DNA from: Nesterenkonia sandarakina
Lineage (GTDB): Bacteria > Actinomycetota > Actinomycetes > Actinomycetales > Micrococcaceae
Direction: 5' to 3'
Length of the DNA: 64,000 nt
Assembly: GCF_013410215.1 (NCBI RefSeq)
Contig: NZ_JACCFQ010000001.1
Span: forward strand, 186,001 to 250,000
Both the position numbers and the translations under genes were made by a program. The number at the start of each line of letters is the position of its first letter. Positions within the stretch are counted from its first letter, which is position 1. Below, in pieces: positions 9,087 to 16,900 of the stretch. The notes beneath the pieces were generated by a model, which worked only from the letters and a program-made list of their open reading frames with translations, had not been told where the DNA came from and searched no databases.

Positions 9087-9143
9087 CCCCGCCGAGGCAT
9101 GTTCCGGGCCCAAGGCCGAACACCATGCCGCCCCACGGCGGGG
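9087..9143 (+). promoter_or_regulatory. Structured 5' leader of greA (terminator-like hairpin)
   Basis: Arms CCCCGCCG (9087-9094) and GGCATGTTC (9096-9104) pair with GAACACCATGCC (9118-9129, one bulge) and CGGCGGGG (9136-9143), followed by TCTTT. A shorter hairpin, CCGCC/GGCGG, competes for the 3' arm. The layout resembles an attenuator between the greA promoter and its ribosome site. Confidence 0.6.
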
Positions 9144-9171
9144 TCTTTGCATGAATAAGGAGAGATGAAAA

Positions 9172-9672
9172 GTGTCAACGAACACCCCCGAGATCGACGA
9201 GAACGCTCAGTGGCTGACCCAGGAGGCCTACGACCGGCTGGAGAGCGAGCTCAAGCACCTCAGCGGACCCGGTCGCCAGGAGATCGTTGACCGCATCGAG
9301 TCTGCTCGCGAAGAAGGCGACCTCAAGGAGAACGGCGGCTACCACGCGGCCAAGGAGGAGCAGGGCAAGGCCGAGGCGCGGATCCGCTACCTCAGCGACC
9401 TGCTCGAGAACGCCTACGTCGGCGAGGCCCCCACCGGAGACACCGTGGTTCCCGGAATGCTCGTCGAGGCCAAGATCGCAGGCAACACCATGAAGTTCCT
9501 CTTCGGCAACCGCGAGATCGCTGGGGACACCGACCTCGAGGTGTACTCCGAGCGCTCCCCCATCGGTGAGGCCATCAACGGCGCCAAGCCCGGAGACAAG
9601 CTCAGCTACTCCGCGCCCAACGGCAAGGACATCCCGGTGGAGATCGTCTCCGCCGAGCCCTTCGGCGGCTGA
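9172..9672 (+). CDS. greA: Transcription elongation factor GreA
   Basis: 166-residue factor that enters the RNA polymerase secondary channel and stimulates cleavage of backtracked transcripts. The N-terminal coiled coil contains LTQEAYDRLESELKHL and ESAREEGDLKENGGYHAAKEEQGKAE, with the acidic tip residues (Asp-Leu-Lys-Glu-Asn region) that position catalytic magnesium; the C-terminal FKBP-like domain follows with VEIVSAEPFGG at the end. Length and motifs are normal. Start GTG 9172 has AAGGAGAG about 7 nt upstream. The gene has its own promoter and a structured leader, and is followed by a strong terminator. Confidence 0.96.
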   Translation: MSTNTPEIDENAQWLTQEAYDRLESELKHLSGPGRQEIVDRIESAREEGDLKENGGYHAAKEEQGKAEARIRYLSDLLENAYVGEAPTGDTVVPGMLVEAKIAGNTMKFLFGNREIAGDTDLEVYSERSPIGEAINGAKPGDKLSYSAPNGKDIPVEIVSAEPFGG

Positions 9673-9693
9673 GAGCCAGGCTCACAGCGCATA

Positions 9694-9740
9694 ACGACGA
9701 CGGCGGCTCCCTCCACCACGGAGGGGCCGCCGTCGTCGTC
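9694..9740. terminator. Bidirectional terminator between greA and ilvA
   Basis: GACGACGGCGGC and CCCTCC pair with GGAGGG and CCGCCGTCGTCGTC around a short loop, an 18-bp-class stem between two convergent genes. The following TGTGT is only a weak U tract. Confidence 0.85.
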
Positions 9741-9807
9741 TGTGTACAGCCCGATGCTGCCAGGGCGTCAGTCCTGCAGTCCGGCGATGCGGGTCAGTGC
9801 TGCCGAG

Positions 9808-11088
9808 TCAGTGTTGCGGAACCATCGGTTCGTAGCCCTGGGCGCGGAGCCGGTTGAGCACCCGTTCGGAGTGTTCGGCGCCCTTGGTCTCCATGTTGAT
9901 CACGATGGAGACCTCCCCCATGGACAGCGCCCCGCCGATCCGGCTGTGGTCGACTCCGGTGACGTTCGCGTCGGCGTCGGCGATGATCTGAGAGATCGTC
10001 GCGAGCTCCCCGGGCAGGTCCTTGAGCATCATCTTCACCGTGAGGAACCGGTCGGCCGCGGAGAGGCCGTGCTGGATCACGCGCAGCATGAGCATCGGGT
10101 CGATGTTGCCCCCGGAGAGCACCGCGACGATGTTCTTGGAATCGATGCCCAGGTCCGCGAGCTTGCCCTCCATCAGCGCGGCGACCGGCACCGCACCGGC
10201 CGGTTCCACGACCATCTTTGAGCGTTCCAGCAGGAAGATCAGCGCGCGTGCGATCGCATCCTCGCTGACCGTGACGACCTCATCGACCAGGTCCTTGATG
10301 ATCTCGAAGGGGATCTCCCCCGGACGGCCCACGGCGATGCCGTCGGCAATCGTGCGCTCCCCCTCGATCGGAACCAGGGCGTCGGCCGCGAGCGAGGGCG
10401 GATACGCGGCCGCGTTCTCCGCCTGGACGCCGATGATCTTGACCTCACGACCCAGCCGGGCAGCCTGTTGTTTGATCGCGACCGCCGAGCCGGCGAGAAG
10501 TCCGCCGCCGCCGATGCCCATGATCACGGTGTCCACGTCTGGCTCCTGCTCCAGGATCTCCAGCCCGATGGTCCCCTGCCCGGCCACGACGTCAGTGTTG
10601 TTGAACGGGTGGATGAAGACCGACCCGGTCGCATCAGACTCCCGCTGCGCCTCGGCCAGTGCCTCGTCGACGTTGGAGCCGTGCAGGATCACCTCGGCCC
10701 CGTGGTCACGTGTGGCGGCGAGCTTGGGCAGGGCGACGCCGCGCGGCATGTAGATCTTCGCGGTGATCCCCAGCTTCTTCGCCGCCAGCGCCACACCTTG
10801 GGCGTGGTTGCCTGCTGAGGCGGCGACGACGCCGCGAGCCTTCTCCTCCTCGGAGAGCCGCGCCATGCGCACATAGGCCCCGCGCACCTTGAAGGACCCG
10901 GCGCGCTGCAGATTCTCGGCCTTCAGGTGCACCGTGGCATCCACCATCCGGCCCAGGGCTCGCGAGTGCTCCATGGGGGTGCGCACGATGATGTCGGCGA
11001 GCAGCTTCTGCGCGGCCTCGATGTCCTCAAGCTGCACGCTCAGCTGCGCGCCGGGTCGATCCTGCGCGTCGTGCTGGATCTGCGTCAT
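9808..11088 (-). CDS. ilvA: Threonine ammonia-lyase (threonine dehydratase)
   Basis: PLP enzyme converting threonine to 2-oxobutanoate and ammonia, feeding isoleucine synthesis or threonine breakdown. 426 residues: fold-type II catalytic domain with Lys67 in GSFKVRGA forming the Schiff base, SAGNHAQGVA as the substrate-binding loop and the glycine-rich phosphate loop GIGGGGLLAG; then one C-terminal ACT domain (about residues 345-420). The single ACT domain and length fit the shorter, catabolic-type or TIGR01127 class rather than the two-ACT biosynthetic enzyme, so feedback control is uncertain. Its ATG overlaps the stop of the upstream AI-2E-family gene by 4 nt (ATGA), implying translational coupling. 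Confidence 0.93.
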   Translation of the reverse strand: MTQIQHDAQDRPGAQLSVQLEDIEAAQKLLADIIVRTPMEHSRALGRMVDATVHLKAENLQRAGSFKVRGAYVRMARLSEEEKARGVVAASAGNHAQGVALAAKKLGITAKIYMPRGVALPKLAATRDHGAEVILHGSNVDEALAEAQRESDATGSVFIHPFNNTDVVAGQGTIGLEILEQEPDVDTVIMGIGGGGLLAGSAVAIKQQAARLGREVKIIGVQAENAAAYPPSLAADALVPIEGERTIADGIAVGRPGEIPFEIIKDLVDEVVTVSEDAIARALIFLLERSKMVVEPAGAVPVAALMEGKLADLGIDSKNIVAVLSGGNIDPMLMLRVIQHGLSAADRFLTVKMMLKDLPGELATISQIIADADANVTGVDHSRIGGALSMGEVSIVINMETKGAEHSERVLNRLRAQGYEPMVPQH

Positions 11089-12551
11089 GCTCGCCCGCCC
11101 TCGTCGTCGTGCCGCGAGTCGTGCCGCGAGTCGTGCCGCGCAGGGCCGGCCTGGCCGTGGTCCTCACCCGCATGGTCAGCGTCGGGGTGCGGTCGCGTCC
11201 CGGCCGCGGTGTGCGTCTCGGTGCGAGTCAGGTGCCCCTCGGGGGCGTCTCCGCGGCGGCCGAAGCCGCGCTTCTCCGGGTCCAGTCCGGGGATCGTCTC
11301 CTTGAGCCGGCGGGTGATGTTCGCCAGGGAGGCCTGCTCCTCGGCCTCGTGGACCTCCTTCTGCGCGGCGCGCTTGATCGCTTCCTCCTTCTCCAGCTTC
11401 TCCATCTCTTTCGCCTCGGGGTCGCCGCGCCACTCCTCCTTCACCAGGTACCTCGCGGCGCGAGTGACGAAGGCCAGCACCGGCACGGCGAAGAGCGCGC
11501 CGACGATGCCCAGCAGAGTGGTGCCGGCGGTGACGGCGAGGATCACGGCCAGCGGGTGCAGCCGCACGGCCTTGCCCATCACGATGGGCTGCAGGATGTT
11601 GGACTCGATCTGCTGGACCAGCAGCACCACGCCGACCATGAGCAGCGCGTTGCCCAGGCCGTTGGCCACCAGGGCCAGGATCACCGCGACGGCACCGGTG
11701 ACCACGGCGCCCACGATCGGGATGAAGGAGCCCAGGAAGACCAGCACGGCCACCGGCAGCGCCAGCGGGACGCCCAGCAGCGCCGCGCCGATCCCGATCC
11801 CGACGGCGTCGACGGCCGCGACGAAGACCTGGACCCGCATATAGGAGCCCAGCGCGGTCCAGCCTCGGCGGCCCGCGCCATGAATGGCGGGACGGTGCTT
11901 GCCGGGGGCGAAGAACACCAGGAAGTCCCAGATCTTGCGACCATCGGCGAGGAAGAAGATCAGCGTGAACAGGGCCAGAATCCCGCCCACAACGATGTTG
12001 CCGGCGGTGGAGCCGATGGCCATCGCTCCGCCGAGGATCGTCTCGGAGTTGTCCTGCAGATAAGTCAGGCCCTCTTCAAGACCCTGGTTGATCTGGTCGG
12101 TGGAGAGCTCGATCCCGAACCCGGCGGCGGTCTCCTCGGCGAGGGTGACCAGCTCGAAGAGGCCCGCGGTGACCTGGCTGGCCATGTCGGCAAAGCCCTC
12201 CACGAGCTGCTGGCCGACCAGCCAGAGCAGTCCCGCGACGAACCCGATGAGCACCAGCAGCGTGGTGATCGCGGCGACCACGCGCGGGAACTTCCACTTC
12301 ACGAAGAGGTTGTGCAGCGGGCGCAGCAGCGTGGCCAGCAGCGCTGCCACCAGCAGCGGGATCAGCAGCAGCGAGATGTGACTGAGCAGCCAGATCAGCA
12401 CGCCCGCGAAGAGCAGGATGATGATGACGCGCCAGGACCAGGCGGCGGCGATCCGGATCCCCCACGGGACATCGTCCTGGATTCGCTGCTCCTCGGCCAT
12501 CCTGGGCGGGACGTCCTCTTCCATCAGCTCAAGCTTCTCGACGGTGTTCAT
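11085..12551 (-). CDS. AI-2E family transporter (PerM-like permease)
   Basis: 488-residue integral membrane protein with about eight transmembrane segments arranged as in the AI-2E exporter/PerM family, including WSWRVIIILLFAGVLIWLLS near the N-terminus and the conserved GSFIPIVGAVVTGAVA and QQIESNILQPIVMGKAVRLHPL blocks near residues 300-370. Substrate is unknown; family members include autoinducer-2 exporters and sodium/proton antiporters. The C-terminal tail is highly charged and ends in a His/Asp-rich region with three tandem copies of SRHD encoded by a 12-bp repeat (about 11104-11140). Start ATG 12551 has AGGA about 7 nt upstream. Transcribed ahead of ilvA. Confidence 0.88.
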   Translation of the reverse strand: MNTVEKLELMEEDVPPRMAEEQRIQDDVPWGIRIAAAWSWRVIIILLFAGVLIWLLSHISLLLIPLLVAALLATLLRPLHNLFVKWKFPRVVAAITTLLVLIGFVAGLLWLVGQQLVEGFADMASQVTAGLFELVTLAEETAAGFGIELSTDQINQGLEEGLTYLQDNSETILGGAMAIGSTAGNIVVGGILALFTLIFFLADGRKIWDFLVFFAPGKHRPAIHGAGRRGWTALGSYMRVQVFVAAVDAVGIGIGAALLGVPLALPVAVLVFLGSFIPIVGAVVTGAVAVILALVANGLGNALLMVGVVLLVQQIESNILQPIVMGKAVRLHPLAVILAVTAGTTLLGIVGALFAVPVLAFVTRAARYLVKEEWRGDPEAKEMEKLEKEEAIKRAAQKEVHEAEEQASLANITRRLKETIPGLDPEKRGFGRRGDAPEGHLTRTETHTAAGTRPHPDADHAGEDHGQAGPARHDSRHDSRHDDEGGRA

Positions 12552-12589
12552 TGCTACATCCTGCCATGGCGGTCGGGGGTCAAGACGAC

Positions 12590-12632
12590 GACGGGCCCGC
12601 CTGATGCGCTCACGCATCGGACGGGCCCGGTG
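12590..12632 (-). terminator. Terminator downstream of the Bax-inhibitor-1 gene
   Basis: GGGCCCG plus GATGCG/CGCATC arms form a long stem; read on the minus strand it is followed by TCGTCGTCTTG. It lies about 70 nt after the BI-1 stop codon and just before the AI-2E gene. Confidence 0.65.
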
Positions 12633-12698
12633 TCTACGGCGGAGAGTCCATCACGTGCGCTCTTCAGCGCAGAGAAGGAACTCGGTTCAAGGGTGGGC

Positions 12699-13613
12699 CT
12701 ATTCGGCCATTGATCGGACGATGGCGATCACCCGGAGGATCTCGATGTAGAGCCACACCAGGGACACGGTGAGCCCGAAGGCAGCGGCCCAGCCGTACTT
12801 CTGCGACACCCCAGCTTCGACACCCTCCTGGATGTTGGTGAAGTCCATGACCAGGGAGTACGTGGCCAGCAGGATGGCGAAGGCGCCGATGGCGACTCCC
12901 ATCCAGCCCGCACGCAGACCGAACATTCCGATATCGGTGAACATCACCAGGCCGAAGTTCATCAGCGAGAAGACCGCGTAGCCGATGATCGCCACGAAGA
13001 ACATCTTGTTCAGCTTCGGGGTGGCGCGGACCTTGCCGGACTTGAACAGCGCCAGCACGGTGCCGAAGACCGCCAGAGTGGCCAGCACGGCCTGCACCGC
13101 GATACCCGGGAACATCATCTCCATGACCATGGTGAAGGCACCCAGGAAGAAGCCCTGGGTGGCCGAGTAGGCCAGGATCAGAGCCGGGTTGGGCTCCTTC
13201 TTGAAGGCGTTGACCAGGCCGAGCCCGAAGCCGGCCAGGGCGGCGACCAGCGCCAGCGCCATGACCGCGCCCGGCATCACCAGACCGATGGCGACGGCGC
13301 CGGCGGCACCGAGCAGCACGACGGCGAAGCTGGTGACGGTCTTGCGGATGACATCGTCATAGGTCATCGCCGCACCCTGGGAGCCGGCGGCGTCGGGCAG
13401 GTTGAACTGCTGGTTGAGCTGGTCTGCACCGGCACGGCCGGCCTGCTGGCCCGGCATGCCGTATTGAGCGGCGAAGGGCTGGCCCTGCCCGGGGCTCTGC
13501 TGGCGCGACTGCTCGGTCACACCCTGGTCATTCATGTAGAACCGGCGCCGTTCGCGCTTCTTCTCGTTGAACTGGTCAGGGAAGGCACCGGTGTTGAAGA
13601 TCGGGTTGGACAT
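12699..13613 (-). CDS. Bax inhibitor-1 / YccA family membrane protein
   Basis: 304-residue protein: a Gln/Gly-rich cytoplasmic N-terminus of about 90 residues (QSPGQGQPFAAQYG region), then seven transmembrane helices of the BI-1/YccA (TMBIM) family, including TYDDVIRKTVTSFAVVLLG, ILAYSATQGFFLGAFTMVMEMM and the C-terminal WLYIEILRVIAIVRSMAE. Bacterial relatives form calcium-leak channels or modulate FtsH. Start ATG 13613 (MSNPIFNTG) is the usual family start in actinobacteria and has AGGAG upstream, 11 nt away. It is divergent from bioY. Confidence 0.9.
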   Translation of the reverse strand: MSNPIFNTGAFPDQFNEKKRERRRFYMNDQGVTEQSRQQSPGQGQPFAAQYGMPGQQAGRAGADQLNQQFNLPDAAGSQGAAMTYDDVIRKTVTSFAVVLLGAAGAVAIGLVMPGAVMALALVAALAGFGLGLVNAFKKEPNPALILAYSATQGFFLGAFTMVMEMMFPGIAVQAVLATLAVFGTVLALFKSGKVRATPKLNKMFFVAIIGYAVFSLMNFGLVMFTDIGMFGLRAGWMGVAIGAFAILLATYSLVMDFTNIQEGVEAGVSQKYGWAAAFGLTVSLVWLYIEILRVIAIVRSMAE

Positions 13614-13792
13614 GTGTGACCGCACTCCTATCGGTGCTCGGTTGAATATCTCGACATCCGCCCTCACCGGACACGGGTGATCCACTGATCTGGTGAGGGA
13701 CGTCTCCTGAAGTATTCTACCGTCCGGTCCCCGCCTGAGCTGGTGATTACCTGAGAATCTGCCAGCGGCGGACGACCCAGACCCGCAGAGGC

Positions 13793-13812
13793 TATATTTG
13801 AACGGTGTTCAA
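13793..13812 (+). promoter_or_regulatory. bioY -10 box and palindromic operator overlapping the start codon
   Basis: TATATT (13793-13798) lies 6 nt before GTG 13805. A perfect inverted repeat, TTGAAC-GGT-GTTCAA (13798-13812), covers the end of the -10 box and the start codon. It has the half-sites reported for the TetR-type biotin repressor BioQ of corynebacteria and mycobacteria (TGAAC-N3-GTT...). Confidence 0.65.
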
Positions 13813-14431
13813 CAGATCTCAGGTCGCCTCCGCGCCGACGCGCCCAGCCTCCATCGCGCCCGCCTCACCCAGTGCCGCCGTGCGTGGGATCAGCCAGATG
13901 GCCATGTTCGCCGCGCTCATCGCAGTGCTGGGACAGCTCCCCGCCATCCCCCTGGCCGGCGGCGTGCCCATCACCCTGCAGACGCTCGGGGTGATGCTCG
14001 CCGGCGCCGTGCTGGGCCCGTGGCGCGGAGCCGGGGCCGTCATGCTCCTGCACGCGCTCGTCGCCGCGGGTCTGCCGCTGCTCGCCCAGGGGTCTGGCGG
14101 GCTCGGGGCCTTCGCCGGACCCAGTGCCGGCTTCGCCCTGGGCTGGATCCCGGGGGCGTTCCTGGTGGGTCTGATCACTCAGGCGTCGTGGCCTCTGCGG
14201 CTCTGGCGCACCATCCTCGGCGTCACGCTCGGCGGGATCGTTGTGGTCTATGCCTGCGGACTGCCGGTGCTGGCGTTCCAGATGGGCCTGAGCCTGGAAC
14301 AGGCCGCACTGATCAACCTGGCATTCCTGCCCGGCGACGTGCTGAAGGCCGTGATCGCCGTGGCGCTGACCCATTCGCTGGCTCGCGCCTACCCGACCCC
14401 GTTCAGCCACGCCCGGCGTCGCAGGCGGTGA
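13805..14431 (+). CDS. bioY: Biotin transporter substrate-binding subunit BioY
   Basis: S-component of the biotin energy-coupling-factor transporter. 208 residues, six hydrophobic segments; family blocks visible are MAMFAALIAVLGQLPAIPL, GGVPITLQTLGVMLAGAVLG, the glycine-rich GSGGLGAFAGPSAGFALGW that forms part of the biotin site, and FLPGDVLKAVIAV near the end. Start GTG 13805 is leaderless and covered by a BioQ-like palindrome, so repression by biotin status is likely. Its stop overlaps the next gene by 4 nt (GTGA). The gene set lacks the usual ATPase between the two membrane components. Confidence 0.92.
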   Translation: MFNRSQVASAPTRPASIAPASPSAAVRGISQMAMFAALIAVLGQLPAIPLAGGVPITLQTLGVMLAGAVLGPWRGAGAVMLLHALVAAGLPLLAQGSGGLGAFAGPSAGFALGWIPGAFLVGLITQASWPLRLWRTILGVTLGGIVVVYACGLPVLAFQMGLSLEQAALINLAFLPGDVLKAVIAVALTHSLARAYPTPFSHARRRRR

Positions 14432-15036
14432 TCCCGCTCTACCGACCCGGGACCTCGCTGCTGCACCGGCTGCCAGTGGGTGCGAAGTTCCTGGGGATCT
14501 TCCTGGCCGCACTCATCGCCTCGATGTTCCGGGAGAGCCTCGGCGTGCTGCTGGTCATCTGGGCCGCGAGCCTGCTGGGGTTTCTCCTCGCCGGGATCGG
14601 GGTTCGAGGGCTGCTCGCCCAGCTCTGGCGGCTGAAGTGGCTGGTGGTGGTGCTGAGCGTCCCGCAGCTGATCTTCCTGACTCCGGCGGAGACCGGCTAC
14701 AACGTGGCGCGCGTGCTCGCCGTCGTGCTGCTGGCGGCGCTGTTCACGCTGACCACGGCGACGTCCGAGATCCTCGCCAGCTTCGAGCGGGTCCTGCGAC
14801 CGCTGGATCCGTTGCTGCGCAGGCTGGGACTCAGCGCCGAACGGATCTCCTTGGCCCTGTCGCTGACGATCCGTTCGGTGCCGGTGATCCTGTCCTTCTA
14901 CGCCGAGATCCGGGAGGCGCAGCGGGCCCGTGGAATGCGCCCGACGCCGCGCGGCACGGTGCTGCCGCTGCTGGTGATGAGCCTGCGCCACGCGGAGGAG
15001 ACCGCCGAGGCGCTGGCTGCGCGCGGAGTCCGCTGA
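14428..15036 (+). CDS. bioN: Energy-coupling factor transporter transmembrane protein (BioN/EcfT)
   Basis: 202-residue T-component that couples ATPase movement to the S-component. Starts at GTG 14428 inside the bioY stop and reads IPLYRPGTSLLHRLPVGAKF, a typical EcfT N-terminus. The two short coupling motifs expected near the C-terminus are present in degenerate form: REAQRARGMRP and ETAEALAARGVR (Ala-Arg-Gly signature). About five transmembrane segments. Because it is translationally coupled to bioY it is almost certainly the biotin transporter T-component. No ATPase (BioM) gene follows; the next gene is convergent. Confidence 0.88.
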   Translation: MIPLYRPGTSLLHRLPVGAKFLGIFLAALIASMFRESLGVLLVIWAASLLGFLLAGIGVRGLLAQLWRLKWLVVVLSVPQLIFLTPAETGYNVARVLAVVLLAALFTLTTATSEILASFERVLRPLDPLLRRLGLSAERISLALSLTIRSVPVILSFYAEIREAQRARGMRPTPRGTVLPLLVMSLRHAEETAEALAARGVR

Positions 15037-15085
15037 GCCGCCGCCGCACCCCGGCAGATTGCACGCCCGCCAGGATCCGTGCGGT

Positions 15086-15913
15086 TCAGCCCTGTGACTC
15101 GGGTTCCGGTCCGGTCCAGGTCTGGAGCCGGCCGCACATGCCCCAGAGCCGAGGTTCCGGGCGAGGTGTCCCACGGATGACCGCGGCCTCGCGCAGATGA
15201 CTGCCATCGCCTGTGCCCAGCGCCTGCAGCTGAGCCTTGGTGCGCCGAGTCTCGGTCTCGACGTTGTCCTCCCAGATCTGCCGCCAGTCCCCCACCCGGG
15301 GACGGACCAGAGCCACCGCGAGCTCGTGGAAACGCCGCATGGCTTCGGCGCCGTCGGCCTGGATCCTGCCCAGCAGCTGCTCGTAGCCGTCGATGGCCAG
15401 ATCCCGGCGGGCCCGCGCGGCGTCGGCACGGGCGCCTTCGTCACCTGCGGCGGGCAGCGTCACCGCTTCTCGGTAGCGCTGCGGATCGGCGACGATCTCC
15501 TCGGGGAAGGTCAGCACCGCGTCCCCTGCCTCGGGAAGCCCGGCGTTGGACATGATGACCTGCATCTGCAGCTGGTCCTGGTTGACCAGCCGGTGCACGG
15601 TGCCCGGGGTGAACCAGAGCAGCGAACCGGCGGTGAGCTCGTCCACCGCCGGACCGGCAGCGCTGATGGTGTGCACCTCGCCTCGGCCGGAGGTGACCAC
15701 ATAGGCCTCGGTGGAGAGCGTGTGCAGGTGCGGCGAGCCGCCGTGCAGCCCGTCGGAGGTCTCCCAGTCATAGACGCACAGGTGGCTCAGCGAGGTTCCG
15801 CCGGGAAAACGAGGCAGCGACCGTGGCAGCGACCGATGCGCCGCCCGGGCCGGATCAGGGATCGAGCTCTGGTCCTGGACCGGGCCGCCCGTGCCTGGAT
15901 TCTGGCTGCCCAT
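15086..15913 (-). CDS. Cupin-domain protein of the Gfo/Idh operon
   Basis: 275-residue soluble protein. The N-terminal half is a cupin barrel with a likely metal site: HLHTLSTEAYVV (His-X-His and Glu) and GTVHRLVN (third His), separated by the usual Gly-rich turn. The C-terminal half (about residues 150-275) is helical and of no family I recognise. Cupins beside sugar oxidoreductases are often isomerases or sensors; the substrate is unknown. Start ATG 15913 shares one base with the stop of the upstream DUF6807 gene, so the three minus-strand genes form a tight operon. A longer frame running into the DUF6807 gene is not credible. Confidence 0.78.
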   Translation of the reverse strand: MGSQNPGTGGPVQDQSSIPDPARAAHRSLPRSLPRFPGGTSLSHLCVYDWETSDGLHGGSPHLHTLSTEAYVVTSGRGEVHTISAAGPAVDELTAGSLLWFTPGTVHRLVNQDQLQMQVIMSNAGLPEAGDAVLTFPEEIVADPQRYREAVTLPAAGDEGARADAARARRDLAIDGYEQLLGRIQADGAEAMRRFHELAVALVRPRVGDWRQIWEDNVETETRRTKAQLQALGTGDGSHLREAAVIRGTPRPEPRLWGMCGRLQTWTGPEPESQG

Positions 15914-16896
15914 CAGAGCGTGAACTCCTGCCCGATCCGCGTCCGCTCCTCGGGCTCCAACACCCGGGCGATGAAGAGGAAGCGGTGGTGCAGCCGCAGG
16001 GTGGCCCCGGCCGGGAGATGGATCTCTTCGTCGAACGCAGGAGACTGGCTGGCCACGGCGAAGATCGAGCTGCGGGTGAACCACTTGATCGGCGGCAGAG
16101 CGGTTCCGGCGCATTCGGAGGTGCCTGCGAAGGCCATGATGGTGCCGCCGCCGTCGAGGTCATCGTGCTCGGAGGAGAAGGCGACCCAGTCGGCCACCTG
16201 GCCCATGGTGTTCTCCTCACCCTCAGCCCCGGCCGAGTTGACCACCTGGCAGCCGCTCCAGGAGCGGGGCCCGCGCCAGAACCAGCCGGTGTATCCGGCA
16301 TTGGGGCGCCCCGCCGTCGTCGGGCTGCCCAGCGGCAGCGTGTCCCCGGAGACGTTGGTGAGTTCGGTGGTCAGGTCGATGGCCCAGATGCCGCGCGCGG
16401 TGTCCAGGGAGTGCACGCGCTGGACCCGGTGCTCGTCGATCCAGTGCTCCTCGCGGGAGGTGATCCATTCCAGGGTCTCGTCGAAGACGACCTCGTCGCC
16501 TCCGCTGGGAGTGGCGCTGAATCCCTTGTGGTCCATGCGCCCCAGATTGCCGCGCATCTTATAGCCGTCCTCGGCGGCGAAGGTGGGCCCGCCCCAGAAG
16601 TTCTGGTCGGCCACATGGGACCAGGTGAACTGCAGCCCGGTGTGCCAGCGGTGGTCCCAGGGGCGACGGACGGAGGCCTCGCCGCCGTCGAGGAAGCGCA
16701 GCGGATACAGATAGGGCTTGGGGGCCTCCTCCTGCGGGGAGTCAGGGTGCGTGACGTAGCGCAGGATCTCGGTGCCTGCGGCGGTGACCACGATCTCCTT
16801 CTCCCCGGGGGTGACCTCGAACTGGGCGGCCTCGACGCCTGCGTGAGTCCCGGCGGCGGCCTCTGCCGCAGTCGTGGTGGTCTGCTCGGTGGTCAT
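15913..16896 (-). CDS. DUF6807 (PmoA-like) family protein
   Basis: 327-residue protein matching the family annotated PmoA or DUF6807, found in carbohydrate catabolic operons of soil actinobacteria. Visible features: KPYLYPLRFLDGGEASVRRPWDHRWHTGLQFTWSHV (given by its key His residues near 85-95), NFWGGPTF and the beta-rich middle region. No signal peptide. Family function is unknown; the name PmoA is misleading, since it is unrelated to methane monooxygenase in this context. Start ATG 16896 has CAGGG 8 nt upstream and lies just 4 nt after the stop of the Gfo/Idh gene; an ATG seven codons upstream overlaps that gene. Confidence 0.78.
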   Translation of the reverse strand: MTTEQTTTTAAEAAAGTHAGVEAAQFEVTPGEKEIVVTAAGTEILRYVTHPDSPQEEAPKPYLYPLRFLDGGEASVRRPWDHRWHTGLQFTWSHVADQNFWGGPTFAAEDGYKMRGNLGRMDHKGFSATPSGGDEVVFDETLEWITSREEHWIDEHRVQRVHSLDTARGIWAIDLTTELTNVSGDTLPLGSPTTAGRPNAGYTGWFWRGPRSWSGCQVVNSAGAEGEENTMGQVADWVAFSSEHDDLDGGGTIMAFAGTSECAGTALPPIKWFTRSSIFAVASQSPAFDEEIHLPAGATLRLHHRFLFIARVLEPEERTRIGQEFTL

Positions 16897-16900
16897 CGGA

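Noticed and set aside
13798-14427. Long plus-strand frame through bioY into the EcfT gene
   Set aside because: Only the part from GTG 14428 is EcfT; the earlier portion is bioY read out of frame.
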